From assembly GCF_038096175.1 (NCBI RefSeq), contig NZ_CP151099.1:6984001-7048000 (forward strand): a DNA stretch of 64,000 bases, read 5' to 3'. Made by a program: the position numbers and the translations under genes. This document shows, in pieces, positions 57,143 through 64,000 of the stretch (its first letter is position 1; each line of letters begins with the position of its first letter). Source of the DNA: Nostoc sp. UHCC 0302. GTDB lineage: Bacteria; Cyanobacteriota; Cyanobacteriia; Cyanobacteriales; Nostocaceae. Below the pieces are notes generated by a model. It made no database searches. It saw only the letters and a program-made list of their open reading frames with translations, and had not been told where the DNA came from.

Positions 57143-58264
57143 ATGAAGCCAGAAGTTGCTAGTCGTCGAATTGAGTCTTTTGGTCAACGCTTCGGGGAAG
57201 CGCATCTCTATCTGGCTTATCATGCTGCTTTTCCGTTAGCTCTCACTCCAGATTTGCTTTATCGCTTGTGGGCAAATTTCCAACGAGATATTCATAGACA
57301 GGAGTTGAAAATACCTTGGCTGGCTGTTGCGGATCTGCTGCTTTCTAATCTTTGCAATGAAGTGGGACATGAACTCTACGAAATGGATACAGCAGTACGA
57401 AATTCGCTGTTGAAAGAATTAAAAGAGAATCCTCATTTTGGCGAAAAGCGGATTAATGAATTGTCTGATTTTTTACTTACCTATGTACGGCAGCAAATTG
57501 AGAGCCACGACCCGGACATTCGTGATTTCGCTCATGCACAGAGGTGGACGGCGTTAGCATATACACGACCGAGTGAAGCAGTGCATGAATTAATATCTAT
57601 TCTTTTAGAGTTGAAAGTAGATGAAAAAGCAGAGTTGATTCGTATAGTTTCCTTGATAGAAACTCTAGCAGAACCGCTAGTTGAAAGTGGATTTGAACCT
57701 TTGCTGGTTTCTGTACGGAGGATAAAGGAAGTGGTACGTAATCGTTCAGAAGGTCTAGCTATTGCTTTATCTCAGCAACAGTTGAACTTGAGTAATAATT
57801 CTTTTACTAGTCAAAAGGAAATTACTTCAATACCAAACAAAGTTACACAGTCTTTTGAAATACTTACCTTGGTTGATCAAATTGAAAATAATGAAAATAA
57901 GATTACATTAATTGATCATAAACTTTCTCAGCGTCATATTGACCTTGATCCTGGTGGATATTTTATTATCTACTTGGAGCAAGTAGCAGGTTTAATTTAT
58001 GCCAAGCATTTCACAAATGTGGTTGACGAGCATGGTTTGACCTTCGAACCAGAAAGTGGAAAGGTGATTCCTACACGTGGCAAGATAAAAGGCACTCACA
58101 TAAATGTTTTTAGTGGGAGGACGGCAAAACAGGTTTGCGTAAAAATTTTTGAAGAAACTCAGCCCTGTCCAGTAACTCAATTAGACCATGCAGCTTATTT
58201 AGGTAGAGAATTAATGCGAGCTGAGTTGGCTTTAATCACTAGCCAAGAATACATACAGGATTAA
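57143..58264 (+). CDS. VMAP-like protein with C-terminal DUF4346 domain
   Basis: A 373-residue protein, last in the operon. Residues 1-150 (RFGEAHLYLAYHAAFPLAL, YRLWANFQRDIH, LPWLAVADLLLSNLCNEVG-like stretch) match, from memory, the N-terminal region of cyanobacterial vWA-MoxR-associated proteins, where it is usually followed by effectors such as formylglycine-generating-type domains. Here residues about 258-373 are instead a DUF4346-type domain: SQRHIDLDPGGYFIIYLEQ, FSGRTAKQVCVKIFEE, DHAAYLGRELMRAE. DUF4346 elsewhere occurs with pterin- or dihydropteroate-related proteins; no catalytic function is known to me. Linker 205-255 is low complexity. Assignment of the VMAP part is inferred from position and motif. 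Confidence 0.7.
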   Translation: MKPEVASRRIESFGQRFGEAHLYLAYHAAFPLALTPDLLYRLWANFQRDIHRQELKIPWLAVADLLLSNLCNEVGHELYEMDTAVRNSLLKELKENPHFGEKRINELSDFLLTYVRQQIESHDPDIRDFAHAQRWTALAYTRPSEAVHELISILLELKVDEKAELIRIVSLIETLAEPLVESGFEPLLVSVRRIKEVVRNRSEGLAIALSQQQLNLSNNSFTSQKEITSIPNKVTQSFEILTLVDQIENNENKITLIDHKLSQRHIDLDPGGYFIIYLEQVAGLIYAKHFTNVVDEHGLTFEPESGKVIPTRGKIKGTHINVFSGRTAKQVCVKIFEETQPCPVTQLDHAAYLGRELMRAELALITSQEYIQD

Positions 58265-58313
58265 GCAAGTAGTAGTATTTTATCTCTAAATTTGAATCTC
58301 GAGTCTCTAGAAA

Positions 58314-58346
58314 TGCGATCGCGCCCCTTTACCAAACGCGATCGCA
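58314..58346. terminator. Hairpin between VMAP-like gene and ctaB, built from two HIP1 motifs
   Basis: TGCGATCGCG (58314-58323) pairs with CGCGATCGCA (58337-58346) followed by AAAAGTTTTT, so it can end both the plus-strand operon and minus-strand ctaB. Confidence 0.6.
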
Positions 58347-58363
58347 AAAGTTTTTCTCCCTCT

Positions 58364-59317
58364 CTAACCAAGAAAGTTCAGCTGGTTAATCGCCGCAGCA
58401 ATTAGATTATGGGTAATCGGCAGACTATCTACAACCATGCCAAGGCACAACAGCATCATGTAAGAGATGGAATAGAGAAATAACTCTCTAGCTACAGTCC
58501 GATCCTCTGGATTGTGCAACAAGCGCCAAGATTTGTGGATAAATAATCCTCCTAGACCGAGAGCGATCGCTGCATAAAGAATTCCACTTGCGCCCAAGGG
58601 ATAAACCAATAACACGGTTGCAAATACTGTTACCAGTGTATAGTACCAAATTTGCTTCACAGTTGCCGTATCGCCTTCAATCACAGGTAGCATTGGTATC
58701 CCAACCTTTGCGTAATCATCCCGAATCATCAGAGCTAAAGCCCAGAAATGGGGTGGTGTCCACAAAAAGACAATGGCAAAAATTAACCATGCTGACCAGC
58801 TTAAAGTGCCTGTGACAGCAGCCCAACCCACTAAAGCCGGAATTGCCCCAGCCGCCCCACCAACAACGATATTCTGGGTGGTGTGGCGTTTCAGCCAGTG
58901 GGTATAGACCAAAATATAAAAGACGATACCAGAGAAGGCTAATAAGGCGGCTAACAAGTTGGCAAATACTGCCAGGAGTGTAAAGGAAATCGTCGCCAGT
59001 GCGATCGCAAAAATTAGAGCATCGCGCGGCTGCACCTTACCGGAAGGTATTGGACGATGGCGCGTCCGCTCCATGTCATAATCAATATCCCGGTCATACA
59101 CACAGTTAATCGTTTGGGCGCTTGCAGCAGCCAAAGTGCCACCAGTCAGAGTTACTAGCAACAGCAATGGGTCTACTTCTCCCTTAGCAGCAATCCACAT
59201 ACTCCCAGCAGTAGTAATCAAAAGCAACGGAATAATCCGAGGCTTGGTTAGCTGATAGTAGCTTTGGACTACTTGTAAAAATGTTTCGTGGTGGCGAGAG
59301 ACATTAGTCTCAATCAT
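58364..59317 (-). CDS. ctaB: Protoheme IX farnesyltransferase (heme O synthase)
   Basis: A 317-residue UbiA-family prenyltransferase converting heme B to heme O, the first step of heme A synthesis for cytochrome oxidase. Nine hydrophobic segments. The Asp-rich motif [18 protein letters not shown] (about 85-102) is the prenyl-diphosphate/Mg site, and [10 protein letters not shown] and [15 protein letters not shown] are typical of CtaB. It follows ctaA on the minus strand, 127 bp apart, probably one transcript. Full family length. Confidence 0.96.
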   Translation of the reverse strand: MIETNVSRHHETFLQVVQSYYQLTKPRIIPLLLITTAGSMWIAAKGEVDPLLLLVTLTGGTLAAASAQTINCVYDRDIDYDMERTRHRPIPSGKVQPRDALIFAIALATISFTLLAVFANLLAALLAFSGIVFYILVYTHWLKRHTTQNIVVGGAAGAIPALVGWAAVTGTLSWSAWLIFAIVFLWTPPHFWALALMIRDDYAKVGIPMLPVIEGDTATVKQIWYYTLVTVFATVLLVYPLGASGILYAAIALGLGGLFIHKSWRLLHNPEDRTVARELFLYSISYMMLLCLGMVVDSLPITHNLIAAAINQLNFLG

Positions 59318-59466
59318 GTTGGCTCTGATTCCTTATTTTTCAACAACTTATATGCAGCCCCCGCTCAAGTAGGCTTTTTGAGACGAATAAAAACACAGAT
59401 TTTCTGCACTTCTTGCGTGGGTCGCAATACACGCCGTTGCGGCTTCCATTAGTTCTGAGTGCTAAG

Positions 59467-60444
59467 TTAAGAGTTAGGAGTTATTTGTCCAACTCTCTCA
59501 CTCTCCCACTCAGCACTCAGCACTGCAATCTCATGCCTAGCAACCCAGTCTCGCAGTGCTAAAACTGTGAAAGCCACCAAAGTACCCAGCAAGGCAGCGC
59601 CTACAGCTTGGTGAGAGACGGTGAGAGGCTCGACTTGAAGATGTAATCGGAACGTGGCGACTCCCAACAAGATTTGCAAGCTCAACAACCCACCAGCCAT
59701 ATTTGCCAGTCGTCGCAAGGCTGGATTTAGTGCTGGTGTACGCCAACAGATAAATATCATTGCTAAGGTTGCTACCGTTGGCGGTACCAAACCAGCAATA
59801 TGGCTGTACATCACAGTACAAAGCTGAGAACCACCAAAGCATTGATGTAGCGCCCAGCGAGACCCGACTAAAGCACCTAGAAGACTTTGCAGGTAAACTA
59901 AAATAGCAGCGGTTAAACCTACCCAAGGCAACTTCCCAACGTTTCCAGTTCCCTGATAGGGTGTAAGCGCTGTGCCGATAGTTAAGAGGGTGATGAAAAA
60001 CAACAGCGCCGTTCCTAAGTGGGCGGTAACAATGTCAAACCGCAACAGTTCGGTGACAGTGAGTCCACCCAAAATGCCTTGGAACACGATTAAAAACACG
60101 GCGAATGTGGATGCCCAAGGCAACCAGTTAGGTAAGGCACGACGATTCCACCAAGACAAACCGAAGAGTGCGATCGCGCTTATACCAATCAAAGCCGCAT
60201 CCAATCTGTGAAACCACTCCAAGAACACCTGGAGATTCATTTGCTTGGCTGGCACTAGTTCTCCGTAGCACAAGGGCCAGTCTGGGCAAGCAAGCCCAGC
60301 ATTCATCACGCGGGTGGCAGAGCCTATTGCCATCAAAATCAAGGTGGCTATGCACATTTTCCACACCAAGCGACGAATCATTTCCTTGGGCTTTTGCTGC
60401 TCAGCTGCCGCTTCATTTTGTTGTTGTAGGACAAATTCGTTCAT
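59467..60444 (-). CDS. ctaA: Heme A synthase (COX15/CtaA)
   Basis: A 325-residue membrane enzyme converting heme O to heme A, from ATG 60444 (MNEFVLQQQ); an upstream in-frame ATG at 60501 would add 19 residues. Eight membrane segments. Conserved heme-ligating histidines lie in segments such as LEWFHRLDAALIG and VTAHLGTALL, with later His in SHQAVGAALLG, and Cys pair region LVGSRWALHQCFGGSQLCTV. Divergent from ctaC and upstream of ctaB. Confidence 0.95.
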   Translation of the reverse strand: MNEFVLQQQNEAAAEQQKPKEMIRRLVWKMCIATLILMAIGSATRVMNAGLACPDWPLCYGELVPAKQMNLQVFLEWFHRLDAALIGISAIALFGLSWWNRRALPNWLPWASTFAVFLIVFQGILGGLTVTELLRFDIVTAHLGTALLFFITLLTIGTALTPYQGTGNVGKLPWVGLTAAILVYLQSLLGALVGSRWALHQCFGGSQLCTVMYSHIAGLVPPTVATLAMIFICWRTPALNPALRRLANMAGGLLSLQILLGVATFRLHLQVEPLTVSHQAVGAALLGTLVAFTVLALRDWVARHEIAVLSAEWESERVGQITPNS

Positions 60445-60897
60445 CAACAATACCTTCTGCCCGCTCTTGGTAGTAGCTCTCTCAAAATTTTCAATTTGCA
60501 ATACCGAACGGACACTTTACCCAACGGGGGGAACCCCGGCAAGCAAGTGTCCTCCCCATCTCTACCCTAGCGTATAGGCTAAGGTTTTATAGATTGGCAC
60601 TCACTTATACTTTGAATCACTCTAGCTATGTTTTGCCTGAAGCTTTAGGTATTTTTTAAGATGTGAGAAATTGACTAATAGCGATTAAATTTACTATCCT
60701 AAATTTTTCCTTAAATTTTTCAGCTGATTTGCATCTAGTTTTGGCAGTATCTAATAGATACCTTGTACTCAAGATTAGTCAACTAGCCAAAAAAATTAAT
60801 AAAAATTTCAGAGGTTTGAAGCCAAGGACAGACAGCCTAGACTACCTTAGTAAGTGGGCAGCTTTAAGATAAAGTAGTAAATTCAATTAAGTAAGCC
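60445..60897. other. Divergent regulatory region ctaA/ctaC
   Basis: About 450 bp upstream of both transcripts. AT-rich with TTTTTAAG/AAATTT stretches; no confident -35/-10, NtcA or repeat structure found. Confidence 0.5.
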
Positions 60898-62025
60898 GTG
60901 AAGATTCCAAGTTCGATCTGGACATTACTCATAGGCATCGTGCTAACACTAGTCAGCCTTTGGTACGGTCAAAATCACGGTCTGTTGCCAACAGCAGCCT
61001 CGGATGAAGCCGTCTTAGTGGATGGTCTGTTTAACACGATGATGGTTGTTTCCACAGGTATATTTCTACTAGTCGAAGGTATCTTGATTTACTCTGCAAT
61101 TAGATACCGTAAGCGTTCTGGTGACAATGAAGACGGGCCACCAGTTGAAGGCAATGTGCCTCTAGAAATTCTTTGGACTGCGATCCCAGCAATTATCGTT
61201 ATCGGTATTTCTGTTTACAGTTTTGATGTGTACAACGAAATCGGTGGCTTTGATCCTCATGCCATTCATGAAGCTCCGATTACTGGGCAGTCGATGTCAA
61301 TGTCAATGCCTGGGGCAGCGTTCGCGAAGCGTGCGGGAACCGCTCTCGCCGCAACTCTCAACGACACACCACCCAGCACAGAACCCAACCTCAATCAAGA
61401 GAAATCTGATGAGGCAATGCAAGACCCCGCCACAGCAGCAGTTCGCAATGCTGACCAAATTCCTCAAAAGCGGAATGCTCCTGGTGTAGGTGTAGTTTCA
61501 CCCACTATTGGCCCCAGTCCTGAGAATGTAGGCAAACCAGCCCAATTATTAGTCAACGTCACTGGTCTACAGTACGCTTGGCTGTTCACCTATCCTGACT
61601 CTGGGATCACCACAGGTGAAATGCACGTTCCCATTGGGCGCGAGGTGCAAATCAATATGACAGCCAACGATGTTATTCATGCTTTTTGGGTTCCAGAGTT
61701 CCGTCTTAAGCAAGATGCGATTCCCGGTAGACAAAGCGAGATTCGGTTCACGCCCAGAACAGCAGGTGACTATACTCTAATCTGTGCTGAACTTTGCGGC
61801 CCCTACCACGGTGCAATGAGAACACAAGTAGTTGTGGAAACACCAGAAGCATTTGACAAATGGGTACAAGAGCAGCTAGTTGCTAGCCGCGAAGAACCCC
61901 TAAGTCAAGCAGTTGCTGTTAACCCTACAAATCTATCCCCAGATGAATTTCTCGCTCCTTACACCAAGGACATGGGAATTCAGCCAGAAACGCTCAATCA
62001 AGTTCAAACTGCCCATCACCATTAG
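60898..62025 (+). CDS. ctaC: Cytochrome c oxidase subunit II
   Basis: A 375-residue subunit starting at GTG. Three membrane segments (about 6-26, 48-68, 92-110) and a C-terminal cupredoxin domain with the CuA ligands His261, Cys296, Glu298, Cys300, His304 and Met307 (ICAELCGPYHGAM). It receives electrons from cytochrome c6/plastocyanin. Residues about 125-205 form a long low-complexity insertion absent from model bacteria; part of it (GAAFAKRAG, 139-147) is encoded by a dispersed GCGTTCGCGAAGCG repeat. First gene of ctaCDE. Confidence 0.95.
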   Translation: MKIPSSIWTLLIGIVLTLVSLWYGQNHGLLPTAASDEAVLVDGLFNTMMVVSTGIFLLVEGILIYSAIRYRKRSGDNEDGPPVEGNVPLEILWTAIPAIIVIGISVYSFDVYNEIGGFDPHAIHEAPITGQSMSMSMPGAAFAKRAGTALAATLNDTPPSTEPNLNQEKSDEAMQDPATAAVRNADQIPQKRNAPGVGVVSPTIGPSPENVGKPAQLLVNVTGLQYAWLFTYPDSGITTGEMHVPIGREVQINMTANDVIHAFWVPEFRLKQDAIPGRQSEIRFTPRTAGDYTLICAELCGPYHGAMRTQVVVETPEAFDKWVQEQLVASREEPLSQAVAVNPTNLSPDEFLAPYTKDMGIQPETLNQVQTAHHH

Positions 62026-62086
62026 TCACTAGTCATTAGTCATTAGTGAATGACGAAGGACGAAGGACAAATGACAAGTAACTCCT
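62026..62086. repeat. GTCATTA and ACGAAGG heptamer repeats between ctaC and ctaD
   Basis: TAGTCACTAGTCATTAGTC then ATGACGAAGGACGAAGGAC: short heptameric tandem repeats typical for this genome. Confidence 0.75.
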
Positions 62087-63823
62087 ATGACACAAGCTCA
62101 GTTACAAGAAACTGCCAATATCCCTGCCCTTAGTGAAGAGCCAGGGATCAGAAAATGGCAAGACTACTTTACCTTCAACACAGACCATAAGGTGATTGGG
62201 ATTCAATACCTAGTCACAACTTTCATTTTCTACTGTATTGGTGGCGTCTTGGCCGACTTAGTTCGTACAGAACTGCGAACGCCAGAAGTGGATTTTGTCA
62301 CGCCTGAAGTCTACAACAGTTTATTCACGCTACACGCCACAATCATGATTTTCTTATGGATTGTGCCAGCGGGTGCGGGGTTTGCTAACTTCTTAATCCC
62401 CTTAATGATTGGGGCTAAGGATATGGCATTCCCACGTCTGAATGCTGTTGCTTTTTGGATGATTCCACCTTCTGGTTTGCTGCTAATCGCTAGTTTAGTG
62501 GTAGGTGATGCACCCGATGCAGGCTGGACTTCCTACCCCCCCCTGAGCTTGGTAACAGGTCAAGTGGGTGAGGGTATTTGGATTATGAGTGTCCTCTTGC
62601 TTGGTACATCATCAATTCTGGGGGCAATTAATTTCCTCGTCACATTGCTGAGGATGCGTATCCCAGGTATGGGTTTCAATCAAATGCCCTTGTTCTGCTG
62701 GGCAATGTTTGCCACCTCAGCATTAACTTTGGTATCTACGCCAGTACTAGCAGCAGGTCTAATTCTGCTGGCTTTTGATTTATTGGCGGGAACAACATTT
62801 TTTAATCCGACTGGGGGCGGTGATCCCGTTGTATACCAGCATATGTTCTGGTTTTACTCCCACCCAGCGGTTTACATCATGATTTTGCCTTTCTTTGGGG
62901 CAATTTCGGAAGTGATCCCCGTCCATTCGCGTAAGCCAGTTTTTGGCTATAAAGCGATCGCCTATTCCTCCCTCGCCATTAGCTTTTTAGGGTTAATCGT
63001 CTGGGCGCACCATATGTTCACCAGCGGTATCCCTGGCTGGTTGCGGATGTTCTTTATGATCACCACCATGATCATCGCCGTACCCACTGGAATTAAAATT
63101 TTCAGCTGGTTGGCAACAATGTGGGGCGGAAAAATCCGACTCAACAGTGCGATGCTCTTTGCAATGGGCTTTGTTGGCACTTTTGTGATTGGCGGGATCA
63201 GTGGCGTAATGTTGGCGGCTGTACCGTTTGACATTCACGTTCACGATACCTATTTTGTAGTAGCGCACTTGCACTACGTCCTGTTTGGTGGTAGCGTTCT
63301 CGGCATTTATGCAGCGATTTACCACTGGTTCCCCAAAATGACAGGGCGAATGCTGAACGAATTTTGGGGTAAGGTTCACTTCGGCTTGACAATTGTCGGT
63401 CTAAATATGACCTTCTTACCCATGCATAAGCTGGGAATGATGGGCATGAACCGCCGTGTTGCACAATACGACCCCAAATTCACTTTTCTCAACGAAATTT
63501 GTACCATAGGTGCTTATATACTGGCAGTTTCAACCTTCCCCTTCATCTTCAATGCGATTTGGAGTTGGTTGTACGGAGAGAAAGCTGGTAATAATCCCTG
63601 GAGAGCGCTGACCCTAGAGTGGATGACAACCTCACCACCGGCGATCGAAAATTTTGATAAAACCCCAGTACTGGCTACAGGCCCTTACGACTACGGTTTG
63701 GAAAAGGCTAAAGAAGGCGTACCCTTATCTGATCCCGATCCAGTCTTGTCTGCCGGCCCGAACTCAGTATTAAGAGCAGAGCCAGATCCAGCGGTTGCTG
63801 CTAATCCCGAAGACCGTAAATAA
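62087..63823 (+). CDS. ctaD: Cytochrome c oxidase subunit I
   Basis: A 578-residue heme-copper oxidase core subunit with twelve or more membrane helices. Ligand motifs: LFTLHATIMIFLW (heme a), WFYSHPAVY (CuB, with the His-Tyr pair; HPAVY rather than HPEVY), GIWAHHMF-type HH pair (IVWAHHMFTSG), and DTYFVVAHLHYVLFGG (heme a3/a). It reduces O2 to water while pumping protons. C-terminal 60 residues are a charged, Pro-rich tail (PDPVLSAGPNSVLRAE). Completes with ctaC and ctaE a respiratory oxidase in cytoplasmic or thylakoid membrane. Confidence 0.98.
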   Translation: MTQAQLQETANIPALSEEPGIRKWQDYFTFNTDHKVIGIQYLVTTFIFYCIGGVLADLVRTELRTPEVDFVTPEVYNSLFTLHATIMIFLWIVPAGAGFANFLIPLMIGAKDMAFPRLNAVAFWMIPPSGLLLIASLVVGDAPDAGWTSYPPLSLVTGQVGEGIWIMSVLLLGTSSILGAINFLVTLLRMRIPGMGFNQMPLFCWAMFATSALTLVSTPVLAAGLILLAFDLLAGTTFFNPTGGGDPVVYQHMFWFYSHPAVYIMILPFFGAISEVIPVHSRKPVFGYKAIAYSSLAISFLGLIVWAHHMFTSGIPGWLRMFFMITTMIIAVPTGIKIFSWLATMWGGKIRLNSAMLFAMGFVGTFVIGGISGVMLAAVPFDIHVHDTYFVVAHLHYVLFGGSVLGIYAAIYHWFPKMTGRMLNEFWGKVHFGLTIVGLNMTFLPMHKLGMMGMNRRVAQYDPKFTFLNEICTIGAYILAVSTFPFIFNAIWSWLYGEKAGNNPWRALTLEWMTTSPPAIENFDKTPVLATGPYDYGLEKAKEGVPLSDPDPVLSAGPNSVLRAEPDPAVAANPEDRK

Positions 63824-63951
63824 ACTGGGGACTGGGGACTGGAGACTGGGTACTGGGAATAAAGGAAGAAATGAATAACTCCCCACTCCCCACTTTCCAC
63901 TCCTAACTCCCTACTCCCTACTCCCCACCCCCTACTCACTTATAAAGATTC
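63824..63951. repeat. GGGACTG heptamer repeats downstream of ctaD
   Basis: CTGGGGACTGGGGACTGGAGAC and then CCACTCCCCACTTTCCACTCC/CTACTCCCTACTCCCCAC: two short tandem repeat tracts in mutually complementary composition. Confidence 0.8.
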
Positions 63952-64000
63952 ATGCAAAGTCAAACTATTGACCCAGCTAAAACGGAACTTAATCATCACC
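63952..64000 (+). CDS. ctaE: Cytochrome c oxidase subunit III, 5' fragment
   Basis: The first sixteen codons only (MQSQTIDPAKTELNHH), cut by the window end. Assignment depends on synteny: ctaE follows ctaD in cyanobacterial cox operons, and its N-terminus is His-rich as in CtaE. Subunit III stabilises the oxidase core. Confidence 0.7.
   Translation, partial: MQSQTIDPAKTELNHH

Overview
The window is chromosomal-looking DNA from a filamentous, probably heterocyst-forming cyanobacterium of the Nostoc/Anabaena group. Evidence: many GCGATCGC (HIP1) octamers, short tandemly repeated heptamers (e.g. GTCATTA runs) and dispersed GC-rich hairpins between AT-rich genes; PsaK of photosystem I; the cyanobacterial alkane pair aldehyde-deformylating oxygenase / acyl-ACP reductase next to accA; a SipA-like regulator; a DevBCA-type exporter; SLH-domain protein; and a cyanobacterial cytochrome oxidase locus. 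I saw no rRNA, tRNA, CRISPR array or complete insertion sequence.

Layout. 0-8.5 kb: a secreted trypsin-like protease and two tandem paralogous TPR-CHAT proteins, all on the minus strand. 8.7-17.4 kb: SDR, small unknowns, a fasciclin-domain protein, a possible DNA-binding protein, a TpsA-like filamentous haemagglutinin-type exoprotein, a small Cys-rich C-tailed peptide and an orphan sugar-ABC permease. 17.5-25.5 kb: core metabolism (ado, aar, accA, SDR, folE, trpF, psaK, site-2 protease). 25.6-33.8 kb: Tat-dependent peroxiredoxin, SipA-like protein, protease-TPR protein, a long repeat-rich non-coding stretch with a candidate small RNA, an LTxxQ protein, a NarL-type two-component pair, a deaminase and a voltage-gated-type K+ channel.

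34.4-46.3 kb is accessory: a CopG/RHH-like repressor gene with a palindromic operator in a divergent promoter, then two paralogous Rieske oxygenases, a divergent HemF, an ATC-hydrolase-like protein, a cytokinin-dehydrogenase-like FAD oxidase, a catalytically degenerate RNase H-like protein and a DevB-DevC-DevA exporter, all on the plus strand. It reads like a small oxidative tailoring/export cluster of unknown product. 46.3-52.6 kb holds an HExxH protein, an SLH beta-helix protein, an RCK-channel fusion, a DUF4351 remnant and a ferredoxin-MBL fusion.

52.7-58.3 kb is the most notable locus: a truncated zinc-ribbon Ser/Thr kinase followed by five co-directional genes, CHAT protease + coiled coil, a STAND-like NTPase with dead P-loop carrying the same coiled coil, MoxR AAA+ ATPase, vWA protein with altered MIDAS, and a VMAP-like protein fused to a DUF4346 domain. 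This matches the architecture of the vWA-MoxR-VMAP 'ternary' conflict systems, in which an NTP-dependent sensor is thought to release a CHAT protease. 58.4-64 kb: ctaB and ctaA (heme A synthesis) divergent from ctaC, ctaD and the start of ctaE (aa3-type cytochrome oxidase).
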